Shown: positions 44,881 through 55,332, numbered from the stretch's first letter. The stretch: 64,000 nucleotides of DNA from Trichaptum fuscoviolaceum (GCA_910574455.1 CAJSYZ010000012.1:2721317-2785316), one strand, 5' to 3'. Numbers and translations are program-made. Notes: generated from the sequence alone by a model not told the origin.

Positions 44881-46596
44881 CTACATCGAATCCAGATCAT
44901 CGTTGGTCAAACCAAACGACTTCAAAACGCTTTCGTTGGTCTCCGTACTGCGAAGTCCGTTCTTTTGCAAATAAGTGCGCACGGAGACATTGAGTTCGGC
45001 TAATGCCCATGAAACGAGGTGGTCCATCTGAGCCGGTGTGTGGGGAGGGGGGGTCCATGTTCGGTCAAAGGCCGTCATCGCACATCGGTAACGCAACTTG
45101 TCCACTTTCGTCGGGGCCCGCGGATTCTTCAGTCTAGAGATATATCTGTCGCACATCAAACAGGGGATATCACTCGTTCCGATAGCTTCGCAGTCGAGGC
45201 TCTGTCCATCGTGGGTCAAGTAGTACATCATGTCGCACAGCGTGTGCGTCGTCAGGGGAATGACATCGCCGGCCTTCCAGAGGTTTTCGCAGGTGCGGAC
45301 GAGGTCGCTCAGCTGTTCATCCGTCACTGTGAGCGTTGAGCTCCTAATTCCATTCCCATTGAAAACTTTGGGAATCCATACACTAGGACTCTCCTTGAGC
45401 ATCACGGATCTCAGTTTCGCTGGGGAAGATGGTAATGGAATGCAATGAATCGATAAGACCTTCTTCAGATCTCTGCTATTAGCAGCGAAAGCCGTGCGGA
45501 AGTAAGGCAGTCCGTGACCTAGGTAAGTGATAAGCCCGAGGTGGTATTCCAAGAGTCTCTGAACCTGGTGGAAGAGGTCTTCCATTAGGACACACGTTGC
45601 CATGCCAATTTGTTTGCGCCACTTCACGTCTTGTACAACATCACCATCGATCGACGCTCTGATGAAGTCACATCTGTCGATAGCTAGACAAGCCTTCATG
45701 ACAGCGAAGTAGATCTCATGCCTTTCCTTCGCCAGAGTGGCGGCCGTCTGCGCTGTCGCAGGCTCATTCTTGCTCCGGATGTCACGGATGAAGTTCCGGA
45801 AGTCTTCTGCAGAAAGAGTTGGATGCTGCTTTGGTGCCTCGAGCTTGGAACGCATCAGATCAATGATGGATGCCTGGTCGAATGGTAACTTGGATTTCTT
45901 CCTGTATCCCTCCCATTTGCCGATGAGCTCATCAAGCCGCCCGTGAGTGCCATCCGCTTTGGAGTCAAGCAGCTGAAGCGTATTCAGAAGGGCCTGCACC
46001 TTCCCCCAGAACGCTGGCCAGCACCACCGAATAATATAGCGTTCTGCGAGCTGTCGGTCTTGGAACATGTCAGTAGAGGTACGGGTTGACGGTGTTGCTT
46101 GGCGCTCCAGCAGCTCTTGTGTCATTCGTACAAACTCATTATCTCCAGCTGTGTCTCTAAGATAGGATGTCCCGCCTTTTGTTAGAACGTGAAGCGTGAA
46201 ATGGCCGTTCGTCACCGAGAGCGAAACAGCAGCGTGCGTGCTGGGATGACCCGCAAAGCATAGAGCAATCCAGTTAAGGATGTAAAGATGGTTCTCCTCG
46301 TCGTTAAATCTTACAATTCCAGGGTCGTTAACCTGGTATGTGCTAAGTCCTTTCCATCCGAGACCCGCGCAGGTGATATTGCAGGAGGTCAGAAATGCAT
46401 GCCAATCTTCTTCCGTGTGTGTAAGGTTCAATGTAGTCATCTGCGTGCAATTTAATTCCTCGATATGAGACATTGCCAAAAGCTCGACGATACGAAGACT
46501 AACCTTGGTAGCGAGATCTTGTTTTTGTATGATGGTCGATGGCCTTGTGTATTCAAATGTGAGGCTTGAATTTAAAGATTTTGAATGGCGAGCCAC
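44881..46596 (-). CDS. Deaminase-like protein of the OTT_1508 type, left-arm paralogue, altered catalytic motif
   Basis: A single 571-codon exon. It is about three quarters identical by eye to the right-arm paralogue over the first 150 aligned residues and distantly related to the central gene at 47170-48840. The N-terminal half is helical. The deaminase signature region reads THTLCDMMYYLTHDG, then IGTSDIPCLMCDRY. The C-x-x-C pair that binds zinc is kept, but the place of the H-x-E motif is L-C-D at the same distance (17 residues) from IG(T/C)S. Family knowledge: OTT_1508-like domains belong to the nucleic acid/nucleotide deaminase superfamily and are expanded in fungi with unknown roles. Inference: this paralogue has lost or changed activity. 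It ends with KSFGLTNDDLDSM, identical in the right copy. Confidence 0.6.
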   Translation of the reverse strand: MARHSKSLNSSLTFEYTRPSTIIQKQDLATKVSLRIVELLAMSHIEELNCTQMTTLNLTHTEEDWHAFLTSCNITCAGLGWKGLSTYQVNDPGIVRFNDEENHLYILNWIALCFAGHPSTHAAVSLSVTNGHFTLHVLTKGGTSYLRDTAGDNEFVRMTQELLERQATPSTRTSTDMFQDRQLAERYIIRWCWPAFWGKVQALLNTLQLLDSKADGTHGRLDELIGKWEGYRKKSKLPFDQASIIDLMRSKLEAPKQHPTLSAEDFRNFIRDIRSKNEPATAQTAATLAKERHEIYFAVMKACLAIDRCDFIRASIDGDVVQDVKWRKQIGMATCVLMEDLFHQVQRLLEYHLGLITYLGHGLPYFRTAFAANSRDLKKVLSIHCIPLPSSPAKLRSVMLKESPSVWIPKVFNGNGIRSSTLTVTDEQLSDLVRTCENLWKAGDVIPLTTHTLCDMMYYLTHDGQSLDCEAIGTSDIPCLMCDRYISRLKNPRAPTKVDKLRYRCAMTAFDRTWTPPPHTPAQMDHLVSWALAELNVSVRTYLQKNGLRSTETNESVLKSFGLTNDDLDSM

Positions 46597-47169
46597 GTGA
46601 TCGTGGTTTTAAGTACTAGTCACACCACTTCGATTCAACGCTAACTCAGTCTCTTAACCGAAGACTGGTACTACGCGTTCAAGCTCGGAGCGGCGTATCA
46701 TCATACAGAAGGAGAAAGATCTACACTAACTCTCCGTGCTTCCAAAAGGGACTTGTATAGATTGCACTTATTTCGTGCTATCACTCAGTACAAGTAGTGT
46801 GGCACACTGGCACTACGACTTGAACTGAATTTGGTCATCCTCCGAATCACGTAGGGAGCTTTTACCCCATGAGATACCCGAATCCCCTTTTGCTTTATGT
46901 GGTGGCCTACCTTGGCAATTATGAAGTATTGTCGACATACAGTTACTCAGTACTGCATCAGTCTATGTCCATTCTGGTGAACTTATGACAATCTTCGAGA
47001 AGTACTTACCGACTCTATAAAAAGCCCTCCAGCTTCTAGGACAAATTCCCACCAAATTACACCCATAGCAGTCAAGAAGGAAGCAACAAGTAACAGACAT
47101 CATCATTATAATGTCTAATAAGGTAATGCGAAGAGGTTTAAAAAAAAGATTTCTAGCAAGCTGATCTAT
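46597..47169. promoter_or_regulatory. Intergenic region between divergent deaminase genes
   Basis: 573 bases separate the start codons of two divergently transcribed deaminase-family genes, so promoters for both must lie here. No specific site is identified. Confidence 0.5.
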
Positions 47170-48840
47170 ATGCATCAGAATATACCTCCCAGTCGTAAGA
47201 ATACAGGGGACGGCGATGACAAATGGACTAAACAGCAAGAGATGACTGCTGTTTTACTTGCTGTGATGCATATTCGAGGCCACGGAGACGCAAAACTACC
47301 AATTGGTAGCGAAGGACATACTATGGAGAAAATCGTTAACTGGCTTTCACTTTGCTTCGTGAAAGGAGGCAAAGGCGATGTTGTAGCCTGTGGGATACAC
47401 TTTAAACAACAAATTGCAATCATTTACTTCTGCAACAACGAGACTCGCACTGAAGCTGACGATACATCAATTGCAAGTAGCTTCGAAGATCTTACGCAAC
47501 AGGCAATTGCGGTGTATGGTACTGATACTGTCAAGACCGCCGAGACCTCTAAACTACGGGAAAATTTTCTGACGGCTATCGGAATTCGGGCGTGGGACCT
47601 CATAACAGTCAAGAAGATGAACATTTATATAGACGGTGACACTTACTCTCGTGCTGTTAAAACACAATTTCAAGTCAAAGAGGCACTCGAACAGTGGGCT
47701 ATATACAATCAAGACTCATTGACAGCAGATAATTTGAGAGATATACAATTAGAAGTCAACACACATATCAAGAAACTAATTGCACTGAACCTGGATGAAG
47801 ATTTTCCGAAGGATAAGCGCAGACTAACGATAAAAGTCATTGCCTATCATGCCACTAGAGTGCTAGAATCAGCTTTTATGCAAGAAGTTACCGGAAAGGC
47901 GTACGAAATGGCACTTGAGAACAAGGAAGATCTGGCATTTTTGAAGCGACTATACCGCCGTCTTTGGAGGCTTTCACGCTTCTACACTGGAGTAGATGGA
48001 TACTTGAACGGACTCAAAGATCTCCACATGCAGACAAAACCAGGACCAAAAGACACAATTGCAACTTTCCAGGTGAAATTTGTATGGATCCAGCAATTTT
48101 TCCATACCAATGTTCGGGGTGTCTATAATGAGATAACCCTTAAAGAAACACAGTATTTTGCCTATATCCGGGCGGTAAGCCAGAAGGTCATAAATGACTG
48201 TCGGACGGAAGCCAAGAGAGATGAGAATGCACTCAGACTCACCATCCAAGGAGCATTCCTCTCCTTCAAGAAAGCTAAGAACACTAGCATGGTTGGTAAT
48301 GTTCACACATTTAAATGCACGCCAAAGTATCACTGCGAAACCCAGCTCGCTCAATTCTTTATACAAAAAGAAATCGGACAGAGAACAATTGGGTGCAGCA
48401 AACTGACATGTTGGTCTTGTAATGTATTTTTGGAAAACATTGAAGCCCCGTCGGCGGCCGTGCTTGCCACTGCCAGTGGAAGAAAATCTGTTTTTGGTCA
48501 TTGGCATTTATCGGGGTCATCTGCAAAATCTCATTTTGCATGGCGGATCCCGGATAAACAGCTTTTCAACAACATGAATGATGACCTCTGGCGCACTGTT
48601 ACTGCAGCTGGGAGCGCCACCTTTCAAGCAGCAAAAGAAGAGTTGTATAAGGTGCTAAAAGATATATACCTGAACGGAGGTGGACCTAAACCCGGAGACC
48701 CTAGCAATTCACGCTTCAAACATAACAGAAATAAATCTTTTGGATCAGACAGCAGTACGGGCTCCAATTGGCCTGTGCCAGTGGAGAAGATTGTGTTTGA
48801 CCAGGAAACTATTGATGCAGCTAGTCGTGAGGAGATATAG
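47170..48840 (+). CDS. OTT_1508-like deaminase, central paralogue with intact metal-binding motif
   Basis: A single exon of 556 codons. Residues 1 to about 370 are helical and of unknown role. The deaminase signature follows: YHCETQLAQFF (H-x-E with zinc ligand and proton-shuttle Glu), then IGCSKLTCWSCNVFL (C-x-x-C zinc ligands), and a short GHWHLSG strand. This matches the nucleic acid/nucleotide deaminase fold as found in fungal OTT_1508-like proteins. The last 80 residues are disordered and Gly/Ser-rich. Its substrate cannot be named from sequence. It sits between the two arms of the inverted duplication, whose innermost genes are its paralogues with a changed motif. It is divergent from the left paralogue. 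Confidence 0.7.
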   Translation: MHQNIPPSRKNTGDGDDKWTKQQEMTAVLLAVMHIRGHGDAKLPIGSEGHTMEKIVNWLSLCFVKGGKGDVVACGIHFKQQIAIIYFCNNETRTEADDTSIASSFEDLTQQAIAVYGTDTVKTAETSKLRENFLTAIGIRAWDLITVKKMNIYIDGDTYSRAVKTQFQVKEALEQWAIYNQDSLTADNLRDIQLEVNTHIKKLIALNLDEDFPKDKRRLTIKVIAYHATRVLESAFMQEVTGKAYEMALENKEDLAFLKRLYRRLWRLSRFYTGVDGYLNGLKDLHMQTKPGPKDTIATFQVKFVWIQQFFHTNVRGVYNEITLKETQYFAYIRAVSQKVINDCRTEAKRDENALRLTIQGAFLSFKKAKNTSMVGNVHTFKCTPKYHCETQLAQFFIQKEIGQRTIGCSKLTCWSCNVFLENIEAPSAAVLATASGRKSVFGHWHLSGSSAKSHFAWRIPDKQLFNNMNDDLWRTVTAAGSATFQAAKEELYKVLKDIYLNGGGPKPGDPSNSRFKHNRNKSFGSDSSTGSNWPVPVEKIVFDQETIDAASREEI

Positions 48841-49497
48841 TAGGGTTGATCGTCTGCTACCATAGGATGGAGAAGCAAGGATTTAAATATCAGTTTCCAA
48901 GTACATTCATACTGTAACGCATCTACGATAGAGGTCTGGAGCAAACTTGAACGTATAGTGGTTCCCGTAAAAAGAAATGGTCAGTGGTCAAAAAGTTATC
49001 AAAAGCCTCCATTAAAAGTGCAACCTCCAATCAAACGCGTCAGTCCGAAGCAGAATGAAGAAAGCGGTAGTACTTACAATTGGAGAGATAGTTTCGGAAG
49101 TCTTGATTGAGTTGTTCCAAATACTGTTGGAACGGGCGCTGGGCATCGCGGACATAAACTTAACTCCTTCTAGAAGGAGAAGTCGATGGAATCCATATAA
49201 TCATCGCCGTCGTAATGGCAGTGCCACACTAGATTAGATTTACGGCAATCCGTCAAGCGGTGAAACTACCACTTGAAAGAGAAGATGAAGCAACGATCAA
49301 TATTAGTAAAATCTGAGTGGGAAAAAAGTAAACACACTGATTGGATATAACACCTTAGACTCGGAATCCAAATTCAACCACCGATCACTATCGTATGCGA
49401 TCCGTAAAGTCAGTGGAGCCGACTTCCCATAATTCCACGAGGGTAAAGATATTCAGAGGAGATGTTGATATGCAGCACCGCAACGGTGAGACCGATG
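48841..49497. other. Spacer downstream of the central deaminase
   Basis: A 60-codon frame at 49055-49237 has no support beyond being open. Nothing else recognised. Confidence 0.4.
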
Positions 49498-49690
49498 AAG
49501 ATGCTTACCTCCATTCAGCTACCGTTCCCATCATGACTTCCTAATCTCATAGTAATTGCACTAGGCAAAAGGAATACTCATATCGTGGTCATAAACAAAA
49601 GCCTAGCAAGCAGGTCACGCATCGATGCACGGGTGAGGGCAAAAGTGGGATAAAGGAGTATTGTAGAAGGAGTGGACCGTGCAGAAATTG
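49498..49690 (-). pseudogene. Relic of the aspartic protease gene (exon 3)
   Basis: The plus strand CTTACCTCCATTC (49508) followed by GTCATAAACAAAAGCCTAGC (49587) and GTGGGATAAAGGAGTATTGT (49649) tracks 42263-42425 of the intact gene: CTCACCTCCATG, GTCGCCATAAACAAGCCTAG and GATGGGATAAAGGGACAATG. It lies directly downstream of the disordered-protein gene, in the same orientation. Confidence 0.7.
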
Positions 49691-49733
49691 GTTGAAACTG
49701 AAATAAAAGACCGACATACAAATACACGTAAAT

Positions 49734-51314
49734 CTAATAAGTCACGTTCGACTGTTGATTTACATAGTACATAGGCGCAACAGGAACCGAATAATTGTAC
49801 ACCTGATGAGGCGGAGACTCCATTCCATACGATCCAGGCGGCGAAGTAGTCATATTAGGCGACATGGCGCTCTGCATCGACAGCTGTGAGCGTGGGGCGA
49901 GCTGCGCGACATAGCCATCGCCATACGCGTACGCAGGAGCAAGCAAGTACTGATTCGAGCTCGCATTCGACGGGCCCCGCGCAAGGTTCCGCCGTCCCCA
50001 CCTCGAGTGCTTCCGCGTCCTATTCTGAATCTGCTTCTCGCTGGGGTAGTACCACGACTGGCCATGCAGCGCGAGCGCCTCCGCTGCGTCGGGCGACTTC
50101 TGCGCGGCGCCAGACTCACGCACGCGCGCGTGCGCTCGGGAGGACGAGACGTCCGGCATGTAGACCTCGGCGACCTGGTCGTGGTCGTGCCAGGGCATGC
50201 TGAGCACGTTGTCGAGAGCGCGTGCAACCTGGCCGAGTGCGGTGTCTGGTGCGGCTTCGTGGTATGGCTGAGTAGGTGGGTAGAGCGATGGCGTCCGGCT
50301 CGCAGGTGCAGAGGTGTGGTGGTGCATGAGATGTTGCATGCTGTTTGTTGGGCCTAGCGTCGATTCGCTTCCGTGCGACTGCTGAGAGTGTGCGTGACTG
50401 GACTTGGAGGACGTGCGAGTTGAGTGAGCGCGCGAGCGGATGGTGCTGCTGCGATAGGTCCGTGCTGGAGAAGAGCCTTCATCGATCCTGATTTGCGGTA
50501 CGCTGCTCGCGGGTGATGGTCGCTGCCTCAAAGATGGATGAGGAGAAGTAGGGTCCCTTGGTACAGTGAGACTGACGTTGGTTGTGGGGGAGACAAGGAT
50601 CTCTGGCGGAGACGGTTCGGCGTTGACAGCCCTAAGATGTGATCGATGCGAACGTAGGCTTGGAGATGGCTGCAGGTCTTCCTGCTGCTCAGGATGCGAA
50701 TGCACGCTCGCATTAGCCTGCTCATCCATTTCAGGAGGTAGCTCAGAGTAATGCGAGCGAATGCTGGCTGGCACAGGAGGCCCGAGGTGCGTGAAGGATC
50801 GCTGTTCGTGAAGCGCAGCACTATGCGCTGGCGTGTACTTCTTGCGTCGCCCAAGTAGAGTTGGAATACGTTTAAGAAATCCAAAGCCATTCCCTCCTCC
50901 GAATGTCCCTCGCCGTCGTTGACGCCATGTAGGCACGGGGCGCCGCCGCGAAAGGTCGACTTCGGGCTCCTCGTCAGGTTCTTGATACATCGCAGGGTAC
51001 CCCGCCGGCGTCGCCATCCTCCCCATTCCATCAACACCGTTCATCCCATACCCACCTCCGTCCACGCCCCTGCCCTCATAGTATGAAGGGTCGTCGTCAA
51101 CGTACTCTAGACTATCGTCGTCGTCGTAGACATCGTTCGGCCCAAAGCCCTGTGGTGCGCTGTTGATGATCTCGTTCGGATCGATGGTGCGCCCGTGGCT
51201 CTCCGGGTGAGTATCGTAGATGCTTGCAGCTCGTGCGTTAGGTGCAGGTGACGGATAGGCGATCGGCTGGGGTGTCGGTGGAGTGCTTCGCGGAGTGTAC
51301 AGATATTGGTTCAT
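49734..51314 (-). CDS. Conserved disordered protein of unknown function
   Basis: A single exon of 526 codons with no recognised domain. The sequence is low in hydrophobics and rich in Pro, Ser, His and Gln. It has an acidic stretch (DVYDDDDSLEYVDDDPSYYE) near residue 62. It also has a basic conserved patch (RQRRRGTFGGGNGFGFLKRI, then GRRKKYTPAHSAALHEQRSF) near residues 130-175. The tail is Tyr/Pro-rich. The basic patch is the part best kept in the pseudogene copy at 24690-26030, which suggests it is the functional core. The basic cluster could be a nuclear signal; that is inference. A protease relic sits directly downstream. Confidence 0.65.
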   Translation of the reverse strand: MNQYLYTPRSTPPTPQPIAYPSPAPNARAASIYDTHPESHGRTIDPNEIINSAPQGFGPNDVYDDDDSLEYVDDDPSYYEGRGVDGGGYGMNGVDGMGRMATPAGYPAMYQEPDEEPEVDLSRRRPVPTWRQRRRGTFGGGNGFGFLKRIPTLLGRRKKYTPAHSAALHEQRSFTHLGPPVPASIRSHYSELPPEMDEQANASVHSHPEQQEDLQPSPSLRSHRSHLRAVNAEPSPPEILVSPTTNVSLTVPRDPTSPHPSLRQRPSPASSVPQIRIDEGSSPARTYRSSTIRSRAHSTRTSSKSSHAHSQQSHGSESTLGPTNSMQHLMHHHTSAPASRTPSLYPPTQPYHEAAPDTALGQVARALDNVLSMPWHDHDQVAEVYMPDVSSSRAHARVRESGAAQKSPDAAEALALHGQSWYYPSEKQIQNRTRKHSRWGRRNLARGPSNASSNQYLLAPAYAYGDGYVAQLAPRSQLSMQSAMSPNMTTSPPGSYGMESPPHQVYNYSVPVAPMYYVNQQSNVTY

Positions 51315-52039
51315 GTTTCTTCCCTGTTTCCAACGCTGTTATAGGACGACCAGAGAACGGTATTTCCACCCAGATTCAGATCGCAGCGATCGTCGAAGAC
51401 AATCAAAATGTCAAGTAGCTCTCAGTCAACCCTTAAGCCGGACGAACAAGAAGGATGAGCAAAGAGGACACGTTGTTGTCGCCAGGAGAACATGAGGCTC
51501 TCGACGTCACTTTCGGTGAGTTTCATTTGCTGCAAAGCATCTGAGTTAAGAAATGTTTCGATTTGAGGTGAATAGAAGAAGAAAACAAACGGACGACTCG
51601 TCTTGCACAATGCAGTTCAATTCCGTCGTCTTACTCAGAGTCGTGAACCACTCAAAGTTTCAGCGTGGGAACTTCAACTTGAACTTGAACACAAAATTCA
51701 ATTTTCTAGCACAAAGGTAAAATTCTTACTTCGATTCTAATACAAATCTTTGTCCGCTATTTTTCTCAACTTCACCCTTTGCATATTCGTATCTAATGAA
51801 TAGCACGCTAGAAGCGATGTTTGGTGCCCAATGCACGTCGTTATCGGCTATCATCGGTCATTGTTTAGGGTTGACTCGGCTCACCGGGTGTAATCTGACT
51901 TGAAGACACGCTCACATGAGCCTGAGGCCGGCTGTGACGACTTCTGTCCAACGAAACGCAGATATCAACCAACAGTAGCAGAAGTAAGTCTCACAGTCAG
52001 CCATGCCTTACTTATTTTCTGATATTATCTTTGACTGCA
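51315..52039. other. Spacer between the centre and the right arm
   Basis: No gene recognised. It contains a CTTGAACTTGAAC-type stretch near 51675 and an AGCCTGAGG motif near 51917. An upstream non-coding exon of the right deaminase-like gene could lie here. Confidence 0.4.
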
Positions 52040-53599
52040 ATGCAACAGATGTCATATACCGTCTCGGAAGAAGATCTTCATTCGTTTTTGACATCATGCA
52101 TCATCACTTGCGCTGGACTCGGCTGGAGAGGATTCTACACATACCAACTCGATGATCCCGGCCTTGTAAATTTCAACAACGAGCAGACCCATCTTTATAT
52201 CCTTAACTGGATTGCTATTTGCTTTGCCAGTCACCCCAGTACCCACGCGGCTGTTTCCCTTTCGTCGGAGAAGGGTCATTTCACGCTTCATGTCGCAACG
52301 AAGGGCGGTGAATCTTACCTTCGAGATACAGCTGGAGATAATGAATTTGTCCAAATGACTCAAGAGCTGCTGGAGCGCCAGGCGACACGCTCGGTTCAGA
52401 CGTCAGCTGACATGTTCCAAGACCGTGAGCTCGCGGAAGGATATCTCATTCGGTGGTGTTGGCCAGCCTTCTGGGAAAAAGTGAAAGCAGTACAGGAAAC
52501 ACTTAGGGCACTTGACCACAAGAAAGGCGGAGCAATAGGGAGCCTTGATGAGCTCATCGACAAATGGTCTGATTACCGGAAAGAATTACCGTTTGACCAG
52601 GCTTCCATTGTCGACCTGATGCGATCCAAATACGAGGCGCCGAAACATCATCCGACTCTTACTGCAGAAAATTTTCGGAGCTTTATCCATGACATTCGCA
52701 GCAGGACCGAGCCTGCAACAACTAAGACAAAGGCGGCCGCTACTTTGGCAAAGGAAAGGCACGACATCTACTACACGATCATGACGGCTTGTCTAGCTCT
52801 CGATAGATGTGACTTCATTAGAGCATCAATTGATGGTGGTGTCGTTCAAGATGAGACGTGGCGCAAACTGATTGGTGAGGAGACGCATCTCCATATGGAA
52901 GATCTCTTCCACCAGGTCCAGAGGCTCTTGGAATATCACCTCGGACTCATTACATACCTAGGACACGGATTGCCTTACTTCCGTACGGCTCTCATCGCTA
53001 ACAACGGGGATTTGAAGAAGGCTTTCTCGATCCATTACATTCCATTGCTAATTTCTCCTGCGATACCGATCTCCGTGATGCTAAATGAGGAGCCTAAAGT
53101 GTGGATTCCCAAACTGTTCACTGATAACAAAATTGAGAATTCGAATCTCAAATTGACGGGCGAAGAGGTAGACAAGCTCGTCCAAGCTTGCAGACACTTC
53201 TGGAAAGCTGGGGACGTCATTCCTCTGACACCACATACCCTATGCGACATGGTACATTACTTAACCCACGAAGGAAAGAACTTCGAATGTGAAGCTATCG
53301 GGACGAGTGGTATCCCCTGCTTGATGTGCGATAGATATGTTTCTGGATTGAGAACCCCACGGAAGCCGTCAAAAGTGGACCTGTTGCGTTATCGACGTCC
53401 AATGACATCCTTTCCCCAAATGTGGACTCCACCTTCGCATTCAACGGAACAGATGAAGCGCCTCATTTCAACGACGTTGGGGCAGTTTAACAGCTCCGTG
53501 CGCTACTACTTTCAGAAGAACCGACTTCGGAACTTGGAGACCAATGAGAGTGTTTTGAAGTCCTTCGGCTTGACGAACGATGACCTCGATTCAATGTAA
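52040..53599 (+). CDS. Deaminase-like protein of the OTT_1508 type, right-arm paralogue, altered catalytic motif
   Basis: The first ATG in the open frame is 52040, giving about 519 codons to 53599. The motif region reads PHTLCDMVHYLTHEG, then IGTSGIPCLMCDRY, with the same L-C-D replacement of the H-x-E motif as the left copy and the C-x-x-C kept. The product is shorter at the N-terminus than the left copy, and the start lies just after a CAACAG acceptor-like site, so an upstream exon is possible. The change is fixed in both paralogues, so it predates the duplication. Confidence 0.6.
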   Translation: MQQMSYTVSEEDLHSFLTSCIITCAGLGWRGFYTYQLDDPGLVNFNNEQTHLYILNWIAICFASHPSTHAAVSLSSEKGHFTLHVATKGGESYLRDTAGDNEFVQMTQELLERQATRSVQTSADMFQDRELAEGYLIRWCWPAFWEKVKAVQETLRALDHKKGGAIGSLDELIDKWSDYRKELPFDQASIVDLMRSKYEAPKHHPTLTAENFRSFIHDIRSRTEPATTKTKAAATLAKERHDIYYTIMTACLALDRCDFIRASIDGGVVQDETWRKLIGEETHLHMEDLFHQVQRLLEYHLGLITYLGHGLPYFRTALIANNGDLKKAFSIHYIPLLISPAIPISVMLNEEPKVWIPKLFTDNKIENSNLKLTGEEVDKLVQACRHFWKAGDVIPLTPHTLCDMVHYLTHEGKNFECEAIGTSGIPCLMCDRYVSGLRTPRKPSKVDLLRYRRPMTSFPQMWTPPSHSTEQMKRLISTTLGQFNSSVRYYFQKNRLRNLETNESVLKSFGLTNDDLDSM

Positions 53600-54438
53600 G
53601 ATGTTAGAACTAGCTTAGTCTCATACTTAGTCTCATAAAGAAATGAATGTTGAAGAAAGATGGAGTATTTATTCATATAACAAAACATTGGATTTGAAGT
53701 TGGGTAACTTGAAGATGTTCAAGTTGTAACTTATGCAGCCCTTGGATGTACTATGCGCTTTATCTTAAGCGCTATATTATTTGGGCTTGGTGTGCTCATA
53801 TTACTATCGTTCCTTGCCATTCATAATGTTGCTTTACACCACATTCAGCATCCCGAACATTATTGCAAATTCTGTATGATCTCCGTAAGGATCAATGTTA
53901 GTCAGACGATCGCCGAGAATAGAAAAAGGACAGACGCATCATATAACTCTGAAGTCGAATGCTGCATCGCGGAACAGTCATAAGACTCTGCGCATTGTCG
54001 CATGCTCTGATGCATGGCGAGTTAGCCGAAGATCCGCCAAACTGGACGGGATAGAGCTTTAAGCTGACATGCACAGTGATAGGCCAGCCTGAGGGACAAG
54101 CTCCTCAATCAAATTGCACTGGGAGAATCAACTGATATGTATACTTGAGTTACATGTACTTCTCGAGAATCGAGATCATCCGTGAGCGGTTGCGAGATTG
54201 TTGTCTTTTGCAACTCAGCCCGTCGTCGGAAGCGACGCTGTCGCTGGGGGTGGTGTTGCAGAGAGTGGAGAGATGATGAGGTGAGAGGCAAAGATACTGG
54301 ATATGGGCAATACTAACCTAAGGCTTTAGATAGACGATGTATGGCCGTAGATGAATTTCATGTACCAGCTATACAGAGGTGCCACGATAGTCCCGACTCC
54401 CGATGCTGAGGAGAGGCTTCAGCGATCCGTGGTGAACT

Positions 54439-54684
54439 ATGCATTGCTGCACTGCATCGGACACACGCGATTTCCGCATTTCTGAAATCAGTCTAGAAAG
54501 GGGAGCAGCAGATCTTTTACGAGATAAGAGACGAAGAGGACGACCTCCGTTCGCACCAGAGCTTTATAGTGGAATGCCGACCACGGCTCAAGAATTTCAG
54601 TTTAATAACAGTCCTTCGTTAATCAAAGTGGAATTCAAGGAGCCTTCAGATTTGCTGAGCTGGAAATCATTGTTCATGAGTTAG
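54439..54684 (+). CDS. Small conserved ORF with AT-hook-like core, right copy
   Basis: 81 codons, differing from the left copy at two residues that I can see (Cys/Arg near position 10 and Leu/Phe near 53). The same DKRRRGRPPF basic core is present. It lies between the deaminase-like gene and the protease, on the same strand. Confidence 0.3.
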   Translation: MHCCTASDTRDFRISEISLERGAADLLRDKRRRGRPPFAPELYSGMPTTAQEFQFNNSPSLIKVEFKEPSDLLSWKSLFMS

Positions 54685-55332
54685 TGAGTAAAGTAAAATG
54701 AGAAGCTCAACGTTCAGCCTGAGGTATTTCACCCGTGGGAACCAAATTTTTTCAACAACTTGAAGTCTCCATGACGACCCTAAACTTGAAGCTAGCTCTC
54801 ATCTCCTATTTTTTACCGCCAACTTTAGGACTGTACACTATAAAGTCAGCTTCGGTTCTCAGTCAGAGACCGTCTTCAAGCTCAACTTCTCGCATTTCAT
54901 CATTGCCGAGCTCAAATTCTGCAACTCTTCATATCTTGGCTATAATTACAGTAAATTGGGTTTAATTTTCATCCTGCGCAATATTGATGATTAATCCTCA
55001 GGAGATTATCAACTATGCCAACGTTGTGTTATTCGATGCACCGAAGAAATAAGTTATTCACGTGCATGAGTGGACTATACTGTACCGGACCATAACTAAA
55101 CAACAAATCAAGTACTAGGACAGCTTCGTCCACTTGACTCTCATCCTCTCGTCTTCTCGTTGACAATGTCCTGTATCCACCCTTTATGAAACCTTCACCA
55201 TTGAGAGCAATCTCGAGTCCATATTCCTTCTGTAAAGTGGCTCCTGCTGGTCAAGACCACGTTCTCTCGGAATCGTGCCACGCCCCTCTCCTGATCGTCT
55301 TGCTCCTGACATCCACTACCATCACGTACACA

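Larger units (their letters stand above)
37820..46440 (-). repeat. Left arm of the large inverted duplication
   Basis: Gene order and sequence match 52040-60470 in reverse: repeat-exon gene, short diverged spacer ORF, aspartic protease, AT-hook-like ORF, and deaminase-like gene. Identity varies sharply. It is nearly complete in 40416-44590, roughly three quarters at protein level in the deaminase-like gene, and clearly diverged in the repeat-exon gene. Confidence 0.85.
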
